Made by a program: the position numbers and the translations under genes. 17,429 nt of DNA from Nephromyces sp. MM_2019. Its lineage: Eukaryota; Apicomplexa; Aconoidasida; Nephromycida. Below the pieces are notes generated by a model. That model ran no database searches. It was not told the origin of the DNA and saw only the letters and a program-made list of their open reading frames with translations. How positions within the stretch are numbered: position 1 is the first letter of the stretch; each line of letters begins with the position of its first letter. The DNA lies in NCBI GenBank assembly GCA_015657535.1, contig JADHZB010000538.1:1-17429 (forward strand), in the 5' to 3' direction. This document shows positions 1 through 9,731 of the stretch, one piece after another.

Positions 1-1077
1 ATATATATCATCATGAAAATTTGTAATACCAAATTTTTTGTTAATTTTTTCAGTCTTTTTAATAATTATTCCGAGAGAGCTAAGAAAGTAAGAAACCTAC
101 GTTTTATAAGTTGGTTTGATTCTTATTTTGGAGATAGTACTGATTCCCCTAATATATCTTATGAAGATCTTTTCCGTGGGACAAGGCTACTTTACACACA
201 GAAACTAGTTAAAATGGTGCCAGAGTATAAATATTTAAACATTTCTTCTTTTCAATTTTGTTGCTGTTTAGATACGGTTGCTAATATTTCTATAGAAATG
301 GTAAGATTACAAAACATACCAAATTATTAAAATTTCAACATACTATGGATTTTATAATCTTGTTTAGATTTTTACGATTTTACCAAAGAGCGTAATTGGG
401 TTAGCTCATTCTAACACAATTAGTCAAAAAAGAGATAAAATACTAAGTTTTGATTTGATCGGAAATATGAATTATCTTGGAGCTGTATTTTGCCACACTG
501 TTGTTTCAAGAGAAAATAAAGTTAGATTTACCTATAACAATATTAAAATGTATAAAATCAATTTCTATCATCTTCATTATCAGATATATATTATTTTACC
601 ATCAAGAATTTGCTCTGTCATTGATTACGCCAATACTATTATTATCGGGTAATTATATATTAAGAATTTCTCAATTTTGTTTCATAATTTGAATTGAATC
701 ATCTACATTAATTTAGACACAATTACCCGTTTGACATACCTATTCAAAAAACTAGAGATTTCCCTGAACCTGAGTCTAAAAAATTGAAGCCTAATACTTT
801 CAATCGTAAACAGATAACCAACAAGGTATATTCGTAATATAAATAAATTTCGATAACAAAAACATCTCCAGCTGAATCACTCTGTAATATAATTTAACTA
901 ATTTTTATTTTCTTCATAATATCGAATTTATATTAATTGAGAAATTTTCATCAAATACCTTCTTAACTTTTAATTCAGGATCCTTTCCTTGATATCCATG
1001 AGCTTTCTAAAAATTTTAAAAAAGGGCATGGCTCAAGGTATATCACACATCGACCACTTGTTACACCCAAAGAATAA
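1..1077 (+). CDS. 3' part of an unrecognised multi-exon gene
   Basis: The 3' end of a spliced gene whose 5' part lies left of the window. Favoured exons are 54-224, 368-391, 448-520, 584-648, 717-825, a possible 12-nt microexon 872-883, and 979-1077 ending in TAA. Each has GT/AG borders and the frame is kept throughout. The clearest coding stretches are 448-520, 717-825 (encoding HNYPFDIPIQKTRDF...) and 979-1077 (DPFLDIHELSKNF... to THRPLVTPKE). The first exon follows a strong polypyrimidine-CAG acceptor at 51-53. Its frame also stays open to 300, so an alternative exon ending at the GTAAGA donor at 301 is possible and the 5' half of this model is less certain. Introns are about 46-143 nt. 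I do not recognise the protein; it has no clear domain or cysteine motif. It converges on the Kelch-EGF gene, with about 200 bp between the stop codons. Confidence 0.6.
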
Positions 1078-1278
1078 TTTGACTTACTTTTTTATTTTGT
1101 GACTTTTTTTCAAATATAAGAATAAATACCTGCATATAATATTATCAAACAGCAATCATCACCGATATATCGAATATAATAGTTATTAAGCCTAAATCGC
1201 TACTTTAGTTACACTATTCCTATTCAAATATAAATAAAATTTATAACTTTTTAAAATTAACTTAAAGCCTATAATTTT

Positions 1279-4164
1279 TTAAAAATTTGAAAGTTGTCCC
1301 GTATATTGATCAATGAGTCTTTCTTGATCATTAGTGATTATTTTTGATTTTCTTTGTTCATTGACCTTAACCATTAGATAGAAAAATGATACTATCACAA
1401 CTATTGAACTCAAAAAGAATAAGAGTTCAGCTGTTATAATTCCATATTTTGTGCTAAAATATGATCTAGTTGCTGAAGAATTTTATTACATGTTTTACAT
1501 GTAGTATTATTAAGCTTATCACTGACTTTGGTTTAGGTTTTGTGCCAAATGATGAAGTGCCAAATCAACATCTCCAACAAATAGGTAACAATATAAATTG
1601 ATGAGTATAATTTGCTTACCATATGCTTTCAAACGCTTCAAATAATCCGTTTCTATGGTATCCCAATCTCCGTTTGGCAAAATAAGATTAGGCCATATTG
1701 ATTTTGTTGGATCTGTAAAATCAATTCCCTGAAATAACTTCGAAATCCATTGAAATTCAAAATATAATAAAACATTACATAAGTTTTTGCTAATAAATTT
1801 TGATGTAAAGAATTCATAAGTGAATTTTTTCTCTTGCTATTTTGTGCAATGTTCTCCGATTTATTGTTATTATCAGAAAGTATCTCTGAGCAAAAGATAA
1901 TGAATCTTCACTTAATATAAACAATTTACTGTATTCGCAGCTATTCTGTAAATATTATCTTATTGAGATAAATATCTTTGTTAACAATTCATTTTACCCC
2001 AGCATATCCAGAATTACACCTTGTTTAAGTTTTCAAAAATTTTTAATGTTAAACTTTTAGCGCAATTGCTTTTATTTACTTGCACGTGTGGTCTTTAAGG
2101 CAAATTCCATTGCCATTACAAGTTGCGCTACCCGTAGTACCAGGACATGGGACCTTGGTAGTTAATTTAAATGAATTATAAATCAATTAATCTAAGTCTT
2201 AAATTACATGAGAGTAGCATGTCTGCCCACTGTAACCTTTTTTACACTTGCACTGACCATTTGAGCAGACTCCATTTTGATTACCTGAATAAACTGCTAT
2301 TACACTTCTAAAGTTTAAATTAAAAATTATATAACAGTTGTGTGGGCAGCTTTTTATTTCTCCACAATCATAAGATCTAAATCCATCATTGCAAGAGCAG
2401 AAGTCTAAAAACGAGATTTAAGGTTATATTGTTAGAACAACTATCGTTAGTTTTACTCAAATAGCATTTTCCATGTGAAGAGCATTGCAGTGCACCTTTG
2501 AAATCGCAGACATTTATGCCAGACAAAGACCAAATATCATTGAAGGTTTTGAGATTAAATTTGTGTCCGCCTATAACTAGAATATTATCACCTGAATAAG
2601 TTTGTTAAGTTGCTATTTAATTGTTAAATGTAAATGTTACCAGATATATATGTCATATAATGTCCACTTCTTGCTTGAATATTGGTGTCAGCAATTTCAA
2701 CTGTCGACCATTTACGCCTAACGGTATCAAAATACCAAATATCTTTATAACACTTGAAAACAGTTTTAGTGGAATCACAGCCTCTATGTTACAGGAAATG
2801 AATCCAGCTTCAAAATAGTTAAAATTAATAATATACCCTGAAATTAGTAACTTATGATTCAGTCTCAATGCAGCATGGCCTTTCATAGAATATTCATAAT
2901 TTTTATGAGAATTGTGAATAAACAAAATAAAATCACTGTTCACCTTGTCTTTGAGGAGGGTTTGAAGAGGTAACTATATGCTCCCAGTCAAAAGTTTTTA
3001 AACTTAGTGCCCATCTTTAATTTGTTCACTCAATTATTTTATAGTTCTAGTTTATTAAATTGGCTTACAATTCATTTTCTTGAATACCCGACGACGAATA
3101 TCCACCATATAAATAAAGATGCTCATCAACCTAAATTTTTAGCTTTAATATTTTTTAGGCTTAATATCTCAAATATTACATAAGTTATGGTAGCTCCTTC
3201 TCTACCAAAAGGTTTCTTATAGCTATCTAAGGCAATATTAATAGCTAATTTTTCCGCTAGTACTAATTTACCTATTTTTACAACAGCAAACATAACTGGA
3301 AATGTAACGTCATTAACGATTTCTTCATCTACATCACAATCAATTATGATAAATTCATTGGACAATTTTCCATCCTGAATTAAAAATTATTTTAATACGA
3401 AATATGAAGCAAATAAATTGAGCAAATGAAAAACCCCAATATTTCCTCCAAAGACAAAAATTCTTCCAGTACCATCAGTGCATGCAGAATGACCATATCT
3501 ACCGGCTTAGATTCTAATAAGTAATTTTAATATTTACTTTAGTTAAGACTATCTCACCAGGCCTGAAATTATTATATGGTTCCCCTACTAGCCATCTGTT
3601 CTTCTTTATATCTTCAAATTGTTAACATAATGATTTCCTTTTACAATTGAAGTCCTTTCATACCATATTTATAGATGTCATTAAATGATCCATCATTATT
3701 ACCACCACCAAATAGTATTAAGTTATCTCTAACATTACTTAATGTAGAAGAAAATCTAAAACTGGGTCTATCTCCTAGTGGATCTTCTAATTTCCAACTT
3801 TTAGACAATGTATTAAAGCTACGGAGCTCATCATAACAATTCCCTATAATTGATATTTAGTATTAGTTACCAATATATTCTCATAAAAAGTAATAATTAA
3901 CCTTCCAAATCACAGCCTCCGAAACAGTATACTACAGAGCCAACTGTTGTGCATGATTGTCCTATAAATGCTACAAGAAATTTTATTATTTATTTTCTCA
4001 AAATATTAATTTCAGTAATGTTACATACTTTCTGGGAAGTCATCGACCGAAGAATTCAAATACAATTTCCATTCATGTTTAGTTTCAATATATACTATAG
4101 CTTTAAAAATTAGGAGTATACTAAAGACCCCATATGAGCAAAGATTTGAACCTATCTTAGACAT
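1279..4164 (-). CDS. Kelch-repeat/EGF-like type I membrane protein, 20 exons
   Basis: Predicted surface or luminal protein of 622 aa. Exons in coding order: 4164-4029, 3970-3902, 3843-3664, 3611-3558, 3505-3435, 3374-3180, 3130-3069, 3014-2944, 2879-2837, 2783-2641, 2591-2457, 2404-2336, 2284-2208, 2153-2080, 2019-1998, 1945-1930, 1885-1779, 1728-1620, 1571-1523, 1465-1279. They sum to 1869 nt in one frame. Residues 1-27 form a signal peptide. Six Kelch-type double-Gly motifs follow (FGG 62, FGG 113, FGG 165, YGG 243, SGG 293, IGG 348), with blade motifs such as NDIYKYDIKKNRW and [13 protein letters not shown]. Three EGF modules each have six Cys (370-400, 406-432, 438-470). An Asn/Ser-rich linker leads to a membrane helix at about 574-593 and a 29-residue tail. 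The order recalls attractin/MEGF8-type proteins, but no CUB or lectin domain is seen, so the resemblance is of modules only. The last junction and the GTTTTT donor of intron 5 are the weakest points. Confidence 0.85.
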
Positions 4165-4656
4165 TCTTTTCTAATATCATCGAAATTGATATCATAATAA
4201 TTATAATTACCATGTTCCTGAAACTAAACTTTTTAGTATAACGTACGTACACACCTATAGACAATTCTACCAATAAGTACCTTTTAAGGAGCAGTTAAAT
4301 GAATTGTAAGCTAGAGTTTAATACATCTAGTCTAAAATCATCTCTGGGCTAATTTATATTATCATGTTTCAGTAATTATTTTTATCTTTAAATATTTCCT
4401 ACACTTGATAGTTAAAGCGTAACGATTCCAAATCTTTGACACCTCAATAAAAAAGCTACATAATAATTTGAATCACTTATTCATTACATGGATCAAATCT
4501 TTATTGAGTTTAGGCAAATAATTTTGTTTATCTATCACAGCTGAACTCGAACTAAAATTTATGTGATAAGCAAAAAACTATACTGTGCTCCGAATTAACT
4601 CTGAGAATAAGATTTAGTACGAGTTTTATAGATCTATAAATCCCAATTGTTTAATA
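4165..4656. promoter_or_regulatory. Divergent intergenic region
   Basis: This stretch separates the start codons of the Kelch-EGF gene (leftward) and the SUMO-like gene (rightward), so it should hold both promoters and 5' UTRs. It is AT-rich with no convincing exon on either strand. The palindrome GTACGTAC at about 4243-4250 stands out against the AT background, some 80 bp upstream of the Kelch-EGF start. No factor can be assigned to it. Confidence 0.4.
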
Positions 4657-4980
4657 ATGCAAGGAAATGCCAAATCAAATAAAAATCCATTTCATTTGGT
4701 ATTCAAAAACGATAAATTGAAGGGAAGTGATTTTCAAGAAGATTATATTGAGATTCTCATTAAGTTAGCAGATGGAAAAGTAGAAAAATATTGTGTCAAA
4801 TTTTCCTGTCAAATTGGACTTGTGAAACAGTTATACTGTCGTGACCATAAAATTTCACCAGATAGAATCAGATTAAAGCATGAAGATCAAGTATTGCTTG
4901 ACCCATTATCAATATCAGACTATCCTGATTTAAAGCCACCAAGTGTAGTTTTAGAAATTGTTTTCATTGGGGAGAATTGA
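4657..4980 (+). CDS. SUMO-like (ubiquitin-fold) small protein lacking Gly-Gly
   Basis: Single-exon 107-aa protein ending in TGA. Residues about 30-104 match the SUMO/Rad60-SLD beta-grasp pattern: strand IEILIKLADGK (31-41), a second strand YCVKF (45-49), a helix around LVKQLYCRDHKIS (55-67) that parallels the SUMO segment before its IRF strand, then RIRLKHEDQVLL (70-81) and a final strand VVLEIVF (97-103). The first 29 residues are polar, basic and probably disordered, as in SUMO. The chain stops at IGEN with no di-glycine, so as written it cannot be conjugated like SUMO. It may be a stand-alone SUMO-like interaction domain, as in the NIP45/Rad60/Esc2 family, or a diverged pseudo-modifier. 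No donor site near the end suggests a missed exon, although this was only scanned by eye. Recognition rests on pattern, not on a search. Confidence 0.7.
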   Translation: MQGNAKSNKNPFHLVFKNDKLKGSDFQEDYIEILIKLADGKVEKYCVKFSCQIGLVKQLYCRDHKISPDRIRLKHEDQVLLDPLSISDYPDLKPPSVVLEIVFIGEN

Positions 4981-5421
4981 AATTTCTCATTTCATTTCTA
5001 AAGTCGAGATTTCATTATATATATATATACTTTATATAAAATTTCAATTAAAAATTGCTTATTTTAAACCTTTTATGGTACTTAAGGCAGTCTAACAAGT
5101 CATAAAACTTGGTTTGAAAAGAAATCGTTTTAATTTTATGGGAGCTGTAAATTTTATTTACGAATAATCTCAATAACAATTGTGATTGAAATTGTTGTTC
5201 AAAGTTTTTTAAACTTTGGAAATGTTTTCACCGTCCCTTAGTACGTGGAGCGAAGTTGAAGCAAATGAAGCCTCAGGCCAAGCAAAATTACTATGATATA
5301 TAATTGCTAGAACAGGCTAGGAGTGTTGTGTTATTGTCGATGAGTTTTAAAAATTTACATAAAGCATTTAATGTTATGTTATTAACTTAATTTCAATTAA
5401 GTAGTAGGTCTAGATTTTACC
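4981..5421. other. Intergenic, no supported gene
   Basis: AT-rich spacer between two rightward genes. It includes a short TA tract near 5018-5029. A 24-codon open frame from ATG at 5222 to TGA at 5296 has less AT bias than its surroundings (it reads MFSPSLSTWSEVEANEASG...). It has no clear splice donor linking it to the next gene, and an in-frame stop at 5398 separates it from the 5422 start. It could be an upstream ORF or an unrecognised exon; support is weak. Confidence 0.35.
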
Positions 5422-5873
5422 ATGATTAATTCAGCAAGAGTTCAGCTTGAAAAGGAAATTGTTTCTATTTTCAAAAAATACTCTTCAGGGAATCCACCAA
5501 AAATTAATTTGGATGATGCGTTTTCTTGCATTCAAAACTCCACACTTCTACCGGCAGATGTTAAGAAACAACAGCTGATTGAAGAGTTTTATCTACGACA
5601 ATATGATGTGAAGTTTTCGTTCTTGTGCAATATTCTCAGTCAGCATGGTGGACGAAAGATGTCTTGTAATCCACCAGGTGGTTTAGATGCTCAAGAATAT
5701 ATTGGAATGTTGTCTGAAGATGATTTCAAGAATTTGGCCTTGGTATGTTACTTATACACTAACTCGATTATGAATTATTTTTAAACCCTTTTTATTATGA
5801 AATAATTATATTATGCTTTTATTTTCTACAGGGTATGCACTTTTCTTTTAAGTTTAAAGCAAAGGATCTATAG
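5422..5873 (+). CDS. Unknown 120-aa protein, two exons
   Basis: Exon 1 is 5422-5742 (107 codons). A GTATGT donor at 5743 and a TTTCTACAG acceptor ending at 5831 define an 89-nt phase-0 intron. Exon 2 (5832-5873) adds GMHFSFKFKAKDL and a TAG stop. Without splicing the frame would run into intron sequence for 13 codons, so the spliced end is preferred. ATG 5422 is the first Met after an in-frame stop at 5398. The protein is soluble-looking: a charged N-terminal helix (QLEKEIVSIFKKY), a central segment ending in a long helix (VKKQQLIEEFYLRQYDVKF), a Gly/Pro turn (CNPPGG), and an acidic then basic C-terminus. There is no signal peptide or membrane segment. I do not recognise the family. Confidence 0.7.
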
Positions 5874-6471
5874 TCACTCTATTTACTTCTCTACCAATGT
5901 AAATACAATAATTCAACTGTGAAGATCAAAAATACATTTTTTTTACCCAATAATTTTGAACTCTTATATTAGATTATCTAGTATGAATATTTCGTGTAAA
6001 TTTTAAGAGATAAAATTGAGAATACATTCTCCCTTATTATAAATTAAATTTGCTTTTCAACCTAATTATTCATTTGAACCTCCTACTAAAAATCAAGAAA
6101 GAATTGAGTTTGGCTGCAACTGTGTGCTCCATTTGATAACTAATGGATTTCTTCATAGTAGAATAGGCTCAACAAACGCATTTATCCCAAATACAATTAA
6201 AAAGTATACTTTATGATCATTAGGTGTCCCATCTTTGAGTATCATTTATATCAAGCGTAAATTAATAATAAAATTGCAATTGTATATATCTACTGAATAA
6301 ATTTGAAAATCCCTTAACATAGTTAAATAGAGATAGTAAATTAGCTCCCTTAGCTTGTAACACTTTTTAAAAAGCTTATTATAAATAATATTTTCCTAAG
6401 CTTAACCATTGAGAGCACAAAAATCCTTGAAACTTAATTTTTAAGCAAAATTCATCAATTCTCCTAATCAA
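5874..6471. other. Intergenic, no supported gene
   Basis: About 600 nt of AT-rich sequence between two rightward genes. Both strands were read for exon-like frames and only short, stop-rich frames were found. It must hold the terminator of the upstream gene and the promoter of the CxxC gene, but no specific element can be named. Confidence 0.4.
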
Positions 6472-7355
6472 ATGTCAAACCCAAATGAAGACCAACTCAA
6501 AGATAATTCAGACAAAAAGCACAGCAAACCTCCAGAAGGGTTATTGTGTTTAATATGCTACTGTGATATTGACGATGAATCTTATGTTGAATACCAAACT
6601 GAAGAAAATTCAGAATGGTTCCCAGCTCAATTTTGCATTGAATGTATAGAAGAGTTATTATCAAGCCAAGTAAAGCTTTCCGTTTCCATTCCAAATTTAA
6701 ATAGCCTGGCACATAAAATTCTTATTACTTATAATTTATCCATTGAACTCATTCAAAACTATTCTATAAGCTTTTTATATATTCATTGTTTTGGAATATT
6801 TATTACATTCAAATCATTAATAATGTTAACCTAGATTCATTTATACATGTTTGACTTACTAAGAAGCTTTCCATGATTGCATAATTAATATATAAATGCA
6901 TCTAAAACGAATTATAACAAACTTAGTATATTATCTAATAGTTCCAAAGGTATGTCGAGAATTTTGAGAAATCTGACTGCCGACGACAACAGCGTGCCCT
7001 ATTAGTTACAGGTCCCCCTATCAACATATGCGATAAACACGGATTTCCAGAATCAGACACTAAGGAAGTTCATCAATTATGGTATTCTGTGAACCATCAA
7101 GTTCACAGCGCAAAATTGGAAGGAAGCTTAGTTAGTACTTGCACATAGATACTAGATAAACATTCTTATTTAAAATTTTTGAATTAATTTTCAATACCTT
7201 GAATACTAAGTTAGTACGCATTTTATTTTAATTTCAATTGATTCGCTTATTGACCTTAGTAACTTTTATAAAAATATTAGGTTGGAAAAGAAAGGCAAGA
7301 ACTTTGGAATCAATTACAGAGCATATTTGACTCACAAGAACCCGATACTAATTAA
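6472..7355 (+). CDS. Conserved-looking CxxC/CxxC protein, three exons
   Basis: Spliced 153-aa protein: exons 6472-6669, 6942-7130 and 7281-7355, all phase 0. Donors are GTAAAG and GTTAGT and acceptors are CTAATAG and ATATTAG; introns are 272 and 150 nt. Residues 1-22 are polar and disordered. A CLIC pair (Cys26, Cys29) and a CIEC pair (Cys55, Cys58) are 25 residues apart, the spacing of a small zinc-binding treble-clef or ribbon fold. Cys31 is an extra. After the finger come an aromatic/basic helix (FQRYVENFEKSDCRRQQ), the motif VTGPPINICDKHGFP, and a C-terminal helix containing ERQELWNQLQSIF. Unspliced, the frame would run into a hydrophobic, Ile/Phe-rich tail that is typical intron sequence. 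I recognise no named family. Zinc binding is inferred from cysteine spacing only. Confidence 0.8.
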
Positions 7356-8498
7356 TTATTTTCTTGACTCAATTGATCAATCCAAGTAGTTTCATACAAG
7401 CTTTGAGATTAAAAAGCCTAATTAATTAACAATTCTCAAAGAATCTACCACTTTTCGATTTTAAGGATTAAAGTCCTGTAACATGAACCTTGCTCATTAA
7501 ATTATAGAGGCCCAATTTCTGCTTATATTTTGAGCTAAAATATCTTTTGTAAACTAAAATCTCGAAATTTGTGTACAATAATAACTTAACCCTCTAATTT
7601 GATAATTTTGTAAAACTATAAAATTCATTTCATAAAGAATTCAATTCATTTACTTCGACATCTAAGTCTTAACTATAAAACCACCTCAAAATTTTTATGA
7701 AAATTTTCAAGTTCGATGAAAAATTTGAAATTGGAAATATAGTTATAATTCGACTTTGGATCATTTGTCTATTGCTGCTCTGACAAATAATTAAGAGGGT
7801 TATTAATTATTTTCACATAGATTATTATAATTTTAATTGCAATTCAAACCTATTGTGATTGAATAATGCTATTAAAGTACAAGGCACCCTATGGCTATTC
7901 AATAATTGAAACCGAAGCTAACCTGGTTATGTGAATAATTCTCTTCTATTCAAATTCTTAATTATTTTGGGCTTAAGTTTAGAGCAAAAGTTCTCAATCT
8001 AAATTACTAACTAATCTAATTATAGTATAAAGCAACTTAAGCCACTATGAGTCTACTTTAAGGTAACAACAATTTCAACACATAAACAAGTGAACTTTAA
8101 TTTTCAGAGCGCTGGTACCTGAAAAAATAGTTTATTTTAAATTAATAAGTATATGAAAAACTTGAGCCCTATGAGCCCTACTAATAAAATTAAATTATAA
8201 ATTTATTTTGCATGTATAAGATTTTAATTTTTAGATGCCTCGATAGACTTAGAAATATATCATTCTAGTCCCTATTAGGGGTATTCATTATTTTCGATAA
8301 CTTAAATATATATAAATTACTCTTCACTATTATGGTAAGGTAAGGATACCCAACAAAGGAGCTCGTTTTTCATAAATTGTTACAAGAGTTGATTTTTGCC
8401 GGGTAATGAATTTCTAATCAGGACCAATTCAAATTACTATTAACCTTGCTAAGTGGAAAAATTTTTATAATTCGTGCAAATTTTTAGTAAGAGGAGAA
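7356..8498. other. Long intergenic region, no supported gene
   Basis: About 1.1 kb of AT-rich DNA. A 28-codon frame from ATG 7697 to TGA 7783 encodes a charged start followed by a hydrophobic end (IVIIRLWIICLLLL), but such frames arise often at this base composition. A short direct repeat, GAGCCCTAT/GAGCCCTAC, lies at about 8164-8181. No tRNA-like or other structured RNA was recognised. Confidence 0.4.
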
Positions 8499-8693
8499 AT
8501 GTCGTTTCCAAGGACACCCACTCGATCAACTTTGACTCAAGATGAACTCAACACACTTATCACGGTAGCGGAAGTTTTCACTAAATCAAATGCACAAGAA
8601 GATATGAAAGAGAAACAGGCAAAGATGGAAGAAAAACGTCAATCGAAAAGCCCTCCAAAAAAAACCTCTAATTCAAAATCATATCGTACTTGA
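8499..8693 (+). CDS. Small basic protein of 64 aa, unknown
   Basis: Open frame with marked coding character against a very AT-rich background: Thr/Pro/Arg-rich start (MSFPRTPTRSTLTQDE), a helical middle (ELNTLITVAEVFTKS) and a Lys/Glu then Lys/Ser/Pro-rich tail (MKEKQAKMEEKRQSKSPPKK). It is hydrophilic, with no signal peptide or membrane segment. The basic low-complexity tail would suit a nucleic-acid or chromatin partner, but that is only inference. A GTACTT donor near the stop and a CCTTTTCAG acceptor about 70 nt downstream could form an intron. That splice would reach a stop almost at once, so the product hardly changes. No family recognised. Confidence 0.55.
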   Translation: MSFPRTPTRSTLTQDELNTLITVAEVFTKSNAQEDMKEKQAKMEEKRQSKSPPKKTSNSKSYRT

Positions 8694-9731
8694 GAATCCT
8701 CTCATAAAAAACAAGAAAAATTTGCTGCTGATGGAAATATAAGCATTGACCTTTTCAGAGTAATTGTTATATAATTTTCTAAGACTCTAAGATCAGATAA
8801 ACACCCTTTTCCAAACTATCATACATTATACAACATGATGAGATTGGAGACAATGATCAGAAAACATTCCCAATATTTTTTTTCTCTAATGGTTTTTACC
8901 TAAATATACTTGTAATCTAAAACTTTTAAAAGAATCATATAATTCAATATGTAGTCAATTGAACCGAACATCTTTATATCTAATGTAAAGACACAGTGCA
9001 TATTCCTGAAATCGCTTATCATCATTATTGTTAAAAAGTTACTCTGGTCCAATATTATCATAATTTATGTTCTTATAAACTCAAAAAGTTTAAAAAGTTA
9101 ATTTGATGTTAGAACGGGAAAAATTTATAATTCCAGTTTTCCAGGTTTATTGATACAATTGAAAACCTCTACAACGGTGTAAAGTGATTAATACTTCAGC
9201 TCTAAAACCTTTTTTAAAGATTTGTCCTAGTGAATTATATACACATAATTTCTGAACAGGCAAATAGATTAATTAAACAGGAACATAATGTGCCACAACT
9301 TCTTCATATAAAAAAAAGGATTTTGAAGAAAATAGCTAAGCTTTACTTAAACTCATATGCTTAAAAAAATGGGATAAACACAAAACAATTTATATAAAGA
9401 ACTTTTTATACACTCTTCAAATCTCTAATCACGTTAGATGTTTTTAGAAAAGTGTGAAATTATCAATTTCTCCAAAAATTTAGCATTAAAGGATATGAGT
9501 TGTTTTATCAATTAAACAAGAATCTTTTTTAAAATATTATTTAAAACTTTCCCAAGTTATGATATAACGCGATAACTAACAGAAATGATGATTACCTGTA
9601 GTTAAAGTCATAAGAGTCTAAACATCTTTATCACAGTTCAATATATATGGCTTGATAATAGTATTTAATCCCAACTTGTTGTTTGGTCACCAAATTACAT
9701 ATATATACTCTTTCTGTAATGCCCAGCAAAA
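8694..9731. other. Intergenic, no supported gene
   Basis: About 1 kb of AT-rich sequence with dense stops in all frames and no exon-like segment on either strand. Its right end is the presumed promoter and 5' UTR of the lipoate ligase gene; a TA-rich tract (ATATATATAC) lies about 20-30 nt before that start codon. Confidence 0.4.

Noticed and set aside
477..692. 71-codon ORF on the + strand
   Set aside because: It reads through introns in a frame that cannot join the clear downstream exon at 717-825.
2621..2818. 65-codon ORF on the + strand
   Set aside because: It is antisense to exon 10 of the Kelch-EGF gene and has no independent support.
2653..2943. 96-codon ORF on the - strand
   Set aside because: It is a composite of intron 8, exon 9, intron 9 and the wrong frame of exon 10. 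Splicing gives the correct Kelch frame ([13 protein letters not shown]).
3126..3365. 79-codon ORF on the - strand treated as a gene
   Set aside because: It is most of exon 6 of the Kelch-EGF gene plus intron 6 sequence; the start Met is internal.
6497..6712. 71-codon ORF on the - strand
   Set aside because: It is the shadow of exon 1 of the CxxC gene on the opposite strand.
7697..7783. 28-codon frame with a hydrophobic end
   Set aside because: Short hydrophobic frames are expected by chance in DNA this AT-rich; no splice or context support.
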